64,000 bases of DNA from Enoplolaimus lenunculus (Eukaryota > Nematoda > Enoplea > Enoplida > Thoracostomopsidae), in the NCBI GenBank assembly GCA_030248215.1, contig JASANG010002512.1:62001-126000 (forward strand). Reading direction: 5' to 3'. The translations under genes and the position numbers were made by a program. The notes beneath the pieces were generated by a model, which was given only the letters and a program-made list of their open reading frames with translations, was not told the DNA's origin and ran no database searches. Shown in pieces: positions 10,948 to 22,100 of the stretch. Position 1 is the stretch's first letter; every line of letters begins with the position of its first letter.

Positions 10948-11081
10948 GGCCAATGTTACTTTTAGGGGGTAACAGTAGATTAAGCGTATTCCTAAGCCTA
11001 AAAGCCTAAGCAAAAAATGTAATCTAGAATCTAAACTTATTCTTTTAACATGGACACCAGTTAAAGTAACATGGGCGGGCC
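10948..11081. mobile_element. TTAGGC hAT-like MITE (GTTACTTT subfamily), 134 bp
   Basis: Ends GGCCAATGTTACTTTTAGGG and GTTAAAGTAACATGGGC. Core CCTAAGCCTAAAAGCCTAAGC. Perfect 8-bp duplication CAAGTGTG at 10940-10947 and 11082-11089. Confidence 0.87.
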
Positions 11082-11325
11082 CAAGTGTGAATAAAATGGC
11101 AAAAATGACCTCCACATTAATGTTATATTGTTTATATTTTCCTAAGATTAAGTTTTAGGCTAAATCTGTGCCAAAGCCTCTGCTTAAGCCTGAACCAAGT
11201 TTATTAATTCAGTCATTATATATGTCGAGGGGTAAACTTTCAGTGGCGTCGCCCCACTATTTATTTTTAATAGTGGTGTCTAAAATTTTGGCCAATGTAT
11301 AGAACAGAGCCGTAAAAGCTCCTAT

Positions 11326-11708
11326 CAGGTTGCAAACGGAATTACAATTTACCGGAACCAGAATTTGAAAAAATTACCGGAAACGGAACCGGAAAATAAA
11401 AAATACATGTCACCGAAAGATTCATTTTCATTTTCTTTTTTGCCATATTATTGGTTAAATAACCCTAGTTGAAGATAGATATTCAATTTTACCTGCTGTA
11501 TTTTAGATTCTCATAATCCATTTTCGGCGAATGTCACGGGTTATATGCTACACGAATGAAATCTATTAAATTTTTAACGCCCTTTTTTAGTAAAATATAT
11601 TACCTTCCACCTACCAAATTTCAATACCGGAATTTTTAATGCCGGTAAAAAATTTAACGGAACCGGAAAGTGAAAAAATGTCGGAACCGGAATTCCGGTC
11701 GCACCCTG
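11326..11708. mobile_element. CAGGGT hAT-like MITE, 383 bp
   Basis: Ends CAGGTTGCAAACGGAATTAC and GGAATTCCGGTCGCACCCTG. Flanks GCTCCTAT (11318-11325) and GCTCTTAT (11709-11716) match 7 of 8. A solitary GGCCAATGTATAGAACAGAG end of the TTAGGC family lies just left at 11290-11312. Confidence 0.85.
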
Positions 11709-12337
11709 GCTCTTATATATAAACACAAAATAGCACGAACAAAATGATTTTTATTCAGTATACAAAACTACGCAGCGCAATGATTGCAGTACTGATGTCT
11801 GGACAAGGCGACTGTTAAGCTGAGTGTAGGCTTAGGTTTAAACATATAGGCTCACGAAAACACTTCTATAGCTGTGCCAAAATATAGCCATCAAGCCGTC
11901 AGCTTTAACCTTGGCCGCAAAATAATATGCACAATATTTCAATAACAAAGCATAAATTCACCACTCCATGAGTAACATCATAGTAAAATCATGACGAATA
12001 TAACATTAAAACCTCGTAGAAACCAAATAAAGTTTGTTTTTGCTATTTTAAGTTTGTCTAAACATTCGTTCAGTCAATCGTAGTGAGGGTCCCCTCTAAA
12101 TAGAGTTCGTAATGCTATACTGCGGCGCTTACTACCCAGTTTGAAATTATATTTTTTAATTCTTGAAACAAAAAATTTGCATATAAAAATTTAATGCATA
12201 ACACATGAACCCCTTGATATTTCTTACCGGTTGAACAACTTGTAAAAAGTTTTATTCCAGTTTTAAAAACAAATATTTTGAAAATAAAATACAACGGGCA
12301 ATAGCGTATTATCGGACCATTAACGCTTAAAAGTAAT

Positions 12338-12484
12338 GGTCAACGTAAAGAACAGAGGCGGAATAGTATTAGAAGCATATTCCTAAGCCTAAGCCTAGGC
12401 GAAGCAAAAAATTAGTCTAAAGGTTATGCTTGCTCTTTTCTACTCGCACAGAAAAACGTTCCGCCCCTGATCTTTAAATGGGCC
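12338..12484. mobile_element. TTAGGC hAT-like MITE, 147 bp, reference copy
   Basis: Ends GGTCAACGTAAAGAACAGAG and CCTGATCTTTAAATGGGCC. Perfect 8-bp duplication AAAGTAAT at 12330-12337 and 12485-12492. Core CCTAAGCCTAAGCCTAGGC. Confidence 0.9.
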
Positions 12485-12622
12485 AAAGTAATTAGTAACA
12501 CATAAAAAGCTGAGAATAAATGATTATTAATACAAAATAATTTCAACGTATTTTTGCAACATCATCAAGGACCGTAGTTGTAATTTTGGAAAAGAGAGGT
12601 AGTACATTCTATAAAAAGATTC

Positions 12623-12819
12623 GGTCCATGCAAAAATCAGGGGCGGAACGTTTTTCTGTGGCACTAGAAAAGAGTAAGCTTAAGCTTTGGACTAATTTTT
12701 TGCTTAGCTTAGGCTTAGGATTAGGAATATGCTCATTGTTACGCTTACGCTTAGGCTTAAAAGCTTAGTCTTAGGAATACGCTTATAATACTGTTCCGCT
12801 CCGGTTCTTTACATTGGCC
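12623..12819. mobile_element. TTAGGC hAT-like MITE, 197 bp
   Basis: Ends GGTCCATGCAAAAATCAGGG and GGTTCTTTACATTGGCC. Several TTAGGC blocks separated by GGAATATGCTCATTGTTACG. No clear duplication. Confidence 0.82.
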
Positions 12820-13419
12820 AATGGTCCTAAGGTTATAACCACTAAAATACTTTGAAATTTTACAAGAATCCAACATTTAAATTGCTGCAAACCAACGCAA
12901 TTCAAAACAATTTTCGCTAAATTTGATCATAGAATAAGTGCGTCCTCTATTGTAATTGGCTGTTTATTCAAAATATCAACGTACATTCAACTCAACTATT
13001 CAAAGACACTAATAACGGTTCGAACCGAATTTCCAACCAGACTGGTTAACCATTTTTTGGTTTGAACCCATTAATATTCTGGTTCATTTTTTTCACATTC
13101 GAATCTTGTAGGCTGGTTTGCCTGTCATACAGGAAAACCTAAAAAAATCATAGATCTTAAATGAAGATGACAGCGAATAACAAATTTTACAATTTTTGAA
13201 ATCAAATCTTTTTTCACCAAAAACTACCGTATACGGAACGGTTTAAAGTGTGACTAAAATATACATAACACAATCAAACAATACTCAATTAATAACACCG
13301 GGTTTAAATATTGATTCAAAAACACATGACCACAAAACCAGCCACCGAGTTGTCAAATACACGCGCGTCGAATGCAATTCTAAAACACCAATATGATATT
13401 AATACTCAACGATTCTTTT

Positions 13420-13590
13420 TACAAAAGTATGCAACTGGGTACATTCTGTGTAGAAAATAAAGTAACCAGCGCACGTTGCGTTCACGGAATAGACCCTCCT
13501 TATTTAGAGACGGGTACAACTTGCGCAAACCATGGCACTTTACGTATCAATGTTTCAATTACTTTTCTATTAGTGCTTCGATTCTGAACG
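13420..13590. mobile_element. TGCACACTC-type element, left half
   Basis: GCAACTGGGTACATTCTGTG and CAGCGCACGTTGCG match the left arm. ACCATGGCACTTT matches 29510-29525. No right end. Confidence 0.5.
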
Positions 13591-13630
13591 TTTCAATTTG
13601 ACCACGTACCAAAATTTTCATTGGCTAGTC

Positions 13631-13800
13631 CGGCCCGTTGCCAGATAGCGGTCAGGGGTTCAGCCACACCTCCCCGTTGGGAGAATTGGCTCTCCCTAGA
13701 AAAAATTTCAACCTAACTTATATAAGTTCATTGATAACCCTAGTATACCCCTTTTCTGAAAAATTTTAAGCCTCTTTAGCAAGGTTCTCTGGCAACGGAC
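13631..13800. mobile_element. GTAGCCA-ended element
   Basis: GGCCCGTTGCCAGATAGCG left, GTTCTCTGGCAACGGAC right, TTTCAACCTAACTTATATAA inside. Confidence 0.68.
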
Positions 13801-14267
13801 GTGTCAATAGTCAAAATTTTCAAACTGAAATTTTTTCACTTATGCATCAAAAACTTGCAGCAACTATCCAGCAACAGTTGCGTTGAACTCGACACCTCAA
13901 GCCAATCGAATTTAAACTGCTCAACAACATTAAATTACAATACAAGATATTTGATTAAAATATGCAACAGGTCAAACAATCAAATAACGGTATTTTGTTT
14001 ACGTTTAGAGTCCACTCCCATCAATTGCACAAATTTGCATAACAAGTGTAAACTGAACATTACAGATTACGTGCTGCAAGCAGTCCATATACAATCCCGC
14101 AATCCAGAATTGTTTTACTTGGACGGATGGGTGCAAGAAAATGTTTTCAAGCATCAAAAAACATTTAGCAAGCATACAGTAAGTTAGATGACAAACAAAC
14201 GGATTGGGAAGTAAAAAAGTTTGCCATGAATAGAGAGCAATCTCGCTCGTCCTAGATAAATCTACTG

Positions 14268-15295
14268 ATAGCCCATATTAATTGTAAGGCATGCTCATTA
14301 AGCCTAAGCTTGTGCCTAAACAGAAACCTAATCCTAAACCTGAGGCTGAGCATTAAATCTAATGGCCCATAATAATTGTATGGCATGCTCATTAAGCCTA
14401 AGCTTGTGCCTAAACAGAAACCTAATCCTAAACCTAAGGCTGAGCATTAAATCTAATGGCTCATATTAATTGTATGGTATGCTCACTAAGCCTAAGCTTG
14501 TGCCTAAACAGAAACCTAATCCTAAACCTAAGGCTGAGCATTAAATCTAATGGCCTATATTAATTGTATGGTATGCTCACTAAGCCTAAGCTTGTGCCTA
14601 AACAGAAACCTAATCCTAAACCTAAGGCTGAGCATTAAATCTAATGGCCCATATTAATTGTATGGCATGCTCATTAAGCCTAAGCTTGTGCCTAAACAGA
14701 AGCCTAATCCTAAACATATGGCTGAGCATTCAATCTAATGGTCCATATTAATTGTATGGCATGCTCATTAAGCCTAAGCTTGTGCCTAAACAGAAACCTA
14801 ATCCTAAACCTAAGGCTGAGCATTAAATCTAATGGTCCATATTAATTGTATGGCATGCTCATTAAGCCTAAGCTTGTGCCTAAACAGAAACCTAATCCTA
14901 AACCTAAGGCTGAGCATTAAATCTAATGGTCCATATTAATTGTATGGCATGCTCATTAAGCCTAAGCTTGTGCCTAAACAGAAACCTAATCCTAAACATA
15001 TGGCTGAGCATTAAATCTAATGGTCCATATTAATTGTATGGCATGCTCGTTAAGCCTAAGCTTGTACCTAAACAGAAACCTAATCCTAAACCTAAGGCTG
15101 AGCATTAAATCTAATGGTCCATATTAATTGTATGGCATGCTCATTAAGCCTAAGCTTGTGCCTAAACAGAAACCTAATCCTAAACCTAAGGCTGAGCATT
15201 AAATCTAATGGCTCATATTAATTGTATGGTATGCTCATTAAGCCTGTGCCTAAAAGAAAACTAATCCTAAACATAAGCCTAAGCCCTGTTATAGT
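14268..15295. repeat. 94-bp minisatellite carrying GCCTAAGC
   Basis: About 11 units of period 94 (anchor ATTGTA at 14281, 14375, 14469 and on), each with TGGCATGCTCATTAAGCC, TAAGCTTGTGCC, TAAACAGAAACCTAATCC and AAGGCTGAGCATTAAATC. Units are 95-100% alike; the last one is shortened. Confidence 0.92.
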
Positions 15296-15620
15296 CTACC
15301 TCAGTTGGCAAGCAACTATAAGTGAGGCTTTTACAACAATCAATTTCTAAACACTATACCGTAATCGTAGTAATTGCTATTATAAATTGCAGTTTGCAGT
15401 GCAATCAATTGAGCAGACTAAATAACAAATAGATAACAAAACACGGTTACAACAACATTGACATCAGTGTAAAACTATAAAAATGCTTATAGCTGCAATC
15501 TCAGATTTTAACAGTAAAATCAAAATAAACACTTAGAAGCAAAAAAAACAATGTTAAAAAACATTAATGGCTTGGTTATAGAGAGACGTAATATTTAATA
15601 TATATCTTATTTCCTTTTTT

Positions 15621-15822
15621 GGCCCATGTAAAGATCAGGGGCAGAACGTTTTTCTGTGAGACTAAAATAGAATAAGTTTAAGCTTTAGATTAATTTGTTT
15701 GCCTGGCTTAGGTTTAGGTTTAGGCTTAGACTTAGGCTTAGTAATAAACTCATTCTAACGCTTAGGCTTAGGCTTAGAAATATCTTACAATACTGTTCCG
15801 CCACTGTTCTTTACATTACCCC
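15621..15822. mobile_element. TTAGGC hAT-like MITE
   Basis: Left end GGCCCATGTAAAGATCAGGG, right end TGTTCTTTACATTACC. Flanks CCTTTTTT (15613-15620) and CCTTTTAT (15823-15830) match 7 of 8, though the C-run makes the exact right edge uncertain. Confidence 0.8.
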
Positions 15823-15830
15823 CCTTTTAT

Positions 15831-16197
15831 GAGCTTTCATTTCAATGGGACACATACATAAGCCAAGGGCTCGCTATATAATCTATAATTCTGGTAAAGC
15901 ACAAATAACTTAGGTCTGTCAAAAACCATAAACAACCTGCTTAGAGTTGGTGATTAGATTTGAAGGTTTTCACGCTTACCCGACGCTTCTGAAAAAACGT
16001 TACTAAAGAAACTCGTTGATCGACTTGGTACGATTTCAGCTAACATCTTTGTCAAGTCGGTATTACAAAATTTAAAATTAATTCAAATATTTCAATTTGC
16101 TATTGCAATCTATGATAGCGTCGAATGCTTCATTTTTGCATTATCATCTGAAAGCTTACAGATATGTAAAGTAGGCGTCCATGCGGTAACAGCCTGG
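15831..16197. other. unassigned DNA
   Basis: No open frame, repeat or RNA signal recognised between the TTAGGC MITE and the 331-bp tandem duplication. Confidence 0.4.
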
Positions 16198-16859
16198 CAA
16201 TTGAAAACATTACTTCACTTTAAAACGGCAAATATAAACCCGGTCTGCAATGTAAAATTAGATATCTTAGGGCGCACCAAAAAATGCCGGAACTGGACAC
16301 GTCACTTAACTCTAAGCTTAAACTCTGGTCTTTGGTTAATAAGCAGTGGAGCATTCATTGTTCAAGAGTAACCGCAGTGCGCTTATGTGAATCTTCGCCA
16401 AACAAACGACTCGTTCATTCTTAGTTCATCTTGAAACCAAGTAGCAGAAATTATAACGCGACGACTACGGCAAAATGTACCAAACTTGAAATGATCAGAT
16501 TCAAAAATGTTATATGCCTCAAAAATTGCAATTGAAAACATTACTTCACTTTAAAACGGCAAATATAAGCCAGTTCTGCAATGTAACAATTAGATATCTT
16601 AGGGTGCACCAAAAAATGCCGGAAGCGGATACGTCACTTAACTCTAACCTTAAACTCTGGTCTTTGTTTAATAAGCAGTGTAGCATTCATTGTTCAAGAG
16701 TAACCGCAGTGCGCTTATGTGAATCTTCGCCAAACAAACGACTCGTTCATTCTTAGTTCATCTTGAAACCAAGTAGCAGAAATTATAACGCGACGACTAC
16801 GGTAAAATGTACCAAACTTGAAATGATCAGATTCAAAAATGTTATATGCCTCAAAAATT
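16198..16859. repeat. 331-bp tandem duplication
   Basis: Two head-to-tail copies starting CAATTGAAAACATTACTTCA at 16198 and 16529, differing at few positions. Confidence 0.9.
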
Positions 16860-17236
16860 ATAATTAAATCACAATACATCAAACGATAAACTGTTCAAAT
16901 TAAGCGTAGTTCAACAGAGTGATTGCTTATTCAGTGTAATGCATATCAGCGAAAAAACATTAATTTTAAGCCCAAAATATGGAATTAAACAATTTTGTAC
17001 CGTTCTGGTGATGGGTTCACTTGAGAGACAGGCTCCGGCAAACAGACTTGGGACATGACCCAGATTAATTACGCTGTTAAACAATTTCTACGACGGGTTT
17101 AAAATTCGTACACAAAATTTTAAAAGGAGTGGCTGAACCCTGAGTCCATCTCATGGCTACTGTTCGGGTGAACGGTGAGTGTATGTATTGCAAAAAATTG
17201 TCATACATATGCACATATACCGGTAAGTTGTTGCAA

Positions 17237-17310
17237 TGACCACATGGTGTAGTGGAAGTGTGCTTGACTCGAGTGCAAGAAAGCACCGGTTCAATTCTCG
17301 ACGGGGTCAA
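17237..17310 (+). other. tRNA-like sequence, probable SINE head or tRNA pseudogene
   Basis: GACCACATGGTGTAGTGG at the 5' side, GGTTCAATTCTCGACGGGG B-box region and a partial GACC/GGTC acceptor match. The anticodon arm is irregular (nine-base loop), so a working tRNA is doubtful. Confidence 0.35.
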
Positions 17311-17886
17311 TAACTTGGGCAAGATTTCTGTCAGGGGTCGTGCTGACCGTTCGGTCATGACCGCTACGAGCTTTGCAATACTACTCGCCAATTTTCAATT
17401 TGATTTCTGTTGTAAAAATATAACAGTAGGAAATTAAATAAAACAGAATTAACTGACTGGTCATTGCTACGTATCATTGGTCGAATCTACGAGCATTCGT
17501 GGCCCGACAACTTGTCGCCTAACAGTGTCCTATTGGCCATCTAAGAGCCTCAACTCAGGGGCACTGTCCCTACCCTTGTAAAAGCATTTGAAGTTCAAAA
17601 CAAATTTTACAATCGTACAGTTTCCTAAACGAATAAAATTACGTAAACCTAAACATCTAACGGAAAAAATAGCTGAAAACAATCAGTCAAGTTTAAATGC
17701 TGCATATCCCCCGCAATTGGTCTTCCCCTCTTGTGTTTGGTCCAAGAGTGGCTGCTGAAAGATATTCCAAAAGTTCCTTAAAGCCTACGCTATCGAACGT
17801 GACACCCTCAGCTCTTAGGTAACGAGTTGGCTCCGGTACAACCGAATTGTACAAACACGGAGCAAAAACAGGCCCCAAATTCAACG

Positions 17887-18197
17887 GGCCCATGTATAGA
17901 ACAGGGCCGGATCGTTTTCCGGATGGGCTATAATAGAGTCAGTTTAAGCTTTAGACTAAATTTTTTTTGCTTAGGCTTAGGCTAATAGGCTTAGGCTGGC
18001 GAATAGGCTTATCCATACGCTTAGGCTTAGGCTTAGGCTTAGGAATAGGCTCATCCATACGCTTAGGCTTAGGCTTAGGCTTAGGCTAATAGGCTTAGGC
18101 TTAGGAATAGGCTCATCCATGCGCTTAGGCTTAGTTTTAGGATTAGGCTTAGGAAAATGCTTATACTATTGTACCGGCTTTGTTCTATACATGGACC
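17887..18197. mobile_element. TTAGGC hAT-like MITE (GTATAGA subfamily), 311 bp
   Basis: Ends GGCCCATGTATAGAACAGGG and TGTTCTATACATGGACC. The core is an expanded run of GGCTTAGGCTTAGG units interspersed with ATAGGCTCATCCATACGC. Perfect 8-bp duplication ATTCAACG at 17879-17886 and 18198-18205. The DNA on its left (17787-17886) recurs at 62.7 kb attached to another copy. Confidence 0.9.
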
Positions 18198-18986
18198 ATT
18201 CAACGTATATAACAACAACATATATATCTGACGCAATAAAATAAACGACATATTGAACGCGGATTTAGAATACAATTTTTCAAGCGAACGCTCAACGAAC
18301 TTCTTTGAAGACGGTTGAAGTTTTGTCACTTGGTCTCTCCAAACATTCCTTGCATTACCAGAGCGCCCCATCTCGGCATACCATACATCGCTTCTGGTTA
18401 TGAGACATATTTAGCACCATAAGTGTTAAATCGGGAAGCGTTCAAAGGTAGACATACTTGACTTCACAGGTACCAGCGATGCCGATCCTTTAAGACTTCG
18501 GCGTCCCAGGGATTGGTCTTTGTGAGAAATCGGTGAAATATCCACGACCAGTATATGATTCAAAATGCACATGGTGCAATTGTTCTATCTATCGAGCGTA
18601 ATATTTTCGGTTTAAACGTCTTTTGGTGGGGGTCAACATTGTAAACCCTATCAGCAAACCGATGTAAAATTATGTTTTGACATTGTGTACCGTTAACCCC
18701 ATCACTGGCCAAAATACTGCGGCCACTTTTTAGGTTTGGTTTTTTTGGCGTAACACCAGTTTTGCTCTCCCATACCATCGAAAAATGTATTTCTCGTATT
18801 TTAAATTGGCTCAAATTAAATATATGTTTGTTCGTCGGCTTGGAAAATTTCAATTACAAAATGTGTGTAAGAGTCAGAACAAAAACATCTCGTTCAACCC
18901 TGAGTTAATACTCGCATCGTTAGCCAATCATTTCGACATTAACAGGGGCACAAAATTAAGGTTCATAACCTTCAGGGGTGGGGATC

Positions 18987-19122
18987 TCAGTACGCGGCTT
19001 CTCGATTGTCTCGTTTGCCACCACCCCCAGCACCGACTAACATTTGCAAATGATCAGGCGGCATCGTTGCGTACTGTCTCAGATCACTTAACGGAATCAG
19101 TTGGTTTGAGAATGTCGATGCT
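18987..19122 (-). CDS. lin-29: lin-29-like exon 8: C-terminus and stop
   Basis: Terminal exon after a 159-bp intron. The acceptor GTAATTTTCAG is at 19123-19125. One base completes Gly, then 44 residues follow: [20 protein letters not shown], then [19 protein letters not shown], then REAAY and TGA at 18987-18989. I saw no clear AATAAA just downstream, so the 3' end of the transcript is not placed. Confidence 0.9.
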
Positions 19123-22100
19123 CTGAAAATTACATAGTTAATAATTATTATTATTATTAAACTTTAATGATAAAACTTGCGTCTTAGTATAAATTCCATT
19201 TCGAAAATTATTTGATTGACTACATAAACATTAAAAACCCTTCATTTAAAACAATATTTCACTCTCCGCTTTCTAACTTACCCAGCGTGCCCAAAGGACG
19301 TATGATGATGATGATGATGCGACCCAGCTCCGCTACTACCCCCAATTCCAACGCCACAATTCGCTCCCAAATGGCTCGTAGCGGTTGCGCCCAGCCCTGA
19401 GCCTGAGCCCATACCGCTGCTAGCAGCTGCGCCACTCGCCGAAGACTGTTGTTGTTGTTGCGCAACAGCAGCTTTTGTAAACGAGTCGTACGCCGTTAAG
19501 TACGGCGCAGCGGCAGCTGCAGCGGCAGCACGGCTTGCAATCGCAGCTGCAGACGATTGCGACGCAACAGCGACACGATTTGCTAGCGTTCCAAGCGCGC
19601 CACCAAATCGATGAAACGCTGACGTTGCGTCTGTGGTGGGCATTGTGCCAGAATTAATTCCAGTTCCACCACTGGCACATGATGCTGCAGCAGCAGCTGC
19701 TGCTGCCATTGCTGCATTATTATTATTATTGTTGTTGTTGTTGCCGTTGTTGCTATTGACTGAGTTCATAATATGATTCACTGAGCTTCCTGAACTAGAA
19801 ATAGCTCCAATAAGTCCGTTTGCAAGTTGTTGTCCTGATGTGCTGTTGTTGTTATTATTTGTCGTCGAGTTATTGTTATTGTTGTTACTACTTGTCACAT
19901 TGTCATTGTTATTATTGTTGCTGTTGTTATTATTGTTATTGTTACTGTTGTTGTTGTTGTTGTTGTTGACATGGTGTTGGACGTGATTGTACATGGACGT
20001 AACTGCTGCGACTGCAGATGGTGATGTCTGGTGGACAAGATGATTGTGAGCCGCAACTGCAGTAAACGAATCTAAAAATAATAAAAATAAATTTACAGCA
20101 ATTCTTTGCATTCTCGGGCGAGGTTTGTCGATAATAAAGGCATTTTTCGTTTTAACAAAGTTTTTTGGCTTATTTGAGGGCATATATACAATTATTGTCG
20201 AAAACTACACTATTTAGCAGTGCTCCATCGGAATTCCGATTCCTGCTAAAATTACGGCAAAATTTGACTTTCGATTCCGATTCCGGCTGACTGCTGTTCC
20301 GATACCGGAATTCTGATTTTTCGGTTATGAGTTTTTAAGATGATTGAAGTTAGATTTTGCTTGTTGCATTTTGTATCGCTCATTTGCAATTATTCTGTTG
20401 GTTTTTTCTTAGTAAATATTCCGAGTTGTTACGTGTATTCCATCAGCTATATAAACAATTTTTACGGAAACTGTGAACAGTAACGGAAACAGGCATACTG
20501 CATCAAAAGTTAAAAGTTATACACCTTTAACTTTTAATAGAACTACTAAAACTTGATTCCGATTCCGGTTCCGACAGAAAAATTTGATTTCGATTCCGAT
20601 TCTGCTTCCGACAAAATGTAGTTTCGGTTGAAACCCTGCTATTTAGCATTGTTCAAAATATCTTAGCTGTGTTCGTTAACACTTTCACGCTGGTACGTAC
20701 ACTATTTTATGGCTGATTTGCGAATTTGCTTTGAGTAAATAGAACTACTGTTCGTTAGAACTTCAGAGCAGCGGCGCAAAAGTTTTAAGTAAAATTGCTG
20801 ATATCTTTCCAGTAGATACGTTTATCTTAACCGCAGCAATTTTTATTGGTATTCCGATTTTTGAAGGAGAAAATTTTGATTTTAATAACAACACAGGTGT
20901 GTATCTGGCAAAATCAAAACGTCAATAAAACATCTAAATACAGTTGTTGGCGAAAATCTTCAGTTTCTGAGATTAATTGTACGTCAGCGGTACAATTATG
21001 GTACCAACTATGTTGAACCAAAACGTTTTTACCTGATTTTTCCCTGAAACCTCAATCTTTTCCGTGTTTTCTCTGATTTTTCTGACAAAGTACCTGTTTA
21101 TGTTATTCTTTCTGTTTTTCTGACACCCAAGGACCGTGGTACTTTCATGAAGTATTTGCAAAACCTTAACTGCAGTTACAACAGCTTACAAGCTCGATCA
21201 ATCGCGTGGCATCGTTTTGTTTAAAACTTCAGTTTACTGCATGTTTCCTCTACAAATGAAAGCAAATATTTTAAATTTTTCAAATTTAAGTTTTGGTTTC
21301 TGAGAATGTATATTCAACTGGGTCTATATATAGCTTAAAATCATTAGTAGGTTGTGGTTCTTGCAGCCCATGACATCAGTTAATTATGGTCTTGCAGTTT
21401 ACGTAGTAATTGAAATTAACATAATTTACTAATTGAAATTAACATTACTTACTAATTGCAATTAACATTATTTACTAATTGAAATTAACACTGCTTACTA
21501 ATTGAAATTTACATTATTTACTAATTGAAATTAACATTAATTACTAATTGCAATTAACATTACTTACTAATTGAAATTAACATAATTTACTAATTGAAAT
21601 TAACATTATATATTTACTAATTGAAATAAACATTACTTACTAATTGAAATCAACATAATTTACTAACCGAAATTAACATTACTTATTAATTGAAATTAAC
21701 ATTACATACTAGCGAGTTTAATTTCAGCTTTAGATTCTAACCTCACCTCTGACCGGTCTAATTAGTCACTATTCTTTCTAAAACCCATCATTATTAATAT
21801 TAACTATATATTTCATATAAAATACTCAAAAACCCTTACAGGTTTCGCACTGTGATCTTACGTACCTGGCACTTCTGCCATAGCAGAATGCTTTCAATAT
21901 TGTTTTTTCTCTTAATGTTTAAATTGGAAAACTCTGAAAAATTCTATTTTTGATGCTTCGAGTTTAAATATCTTAAACTGTCATTCGCTCTGTCTCTCAA
22001 ACTAGTGTTTTTGCAACCAAAGCCGTAGCAAACGTTTCATTTCAGAAGGGTTCATAAAACGGTTTGTTTATATGCGAGCGCAGTGAAATTTCACCGTTAC

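Noticed and set aside
13801-14187. 128-residue plus-strand frame
   Set aside because: No ATG start (begins at GTG), follows directly on a GTAGCCA element, composition like the surrounding DNA.
14268-15295. CRISPR-like array
   Set aside because: The whole 94-bp unit is conserved, with no variable spacers; the host is an animal.
17887-18197. Interstitial telomere from chromosome fusion or break repair
   Set aside because: The TTAGGC runs are short, interrupted, repeated many times, and enclosed by inverted ends with 8-bp target duplications.
20072-20183. Extension of exon 7 upstream to an ATG at 20183
   Set aside because: A good acceptor at 20072-20073 restores phase with exon 6, and the upstream 112 bases look intronic.
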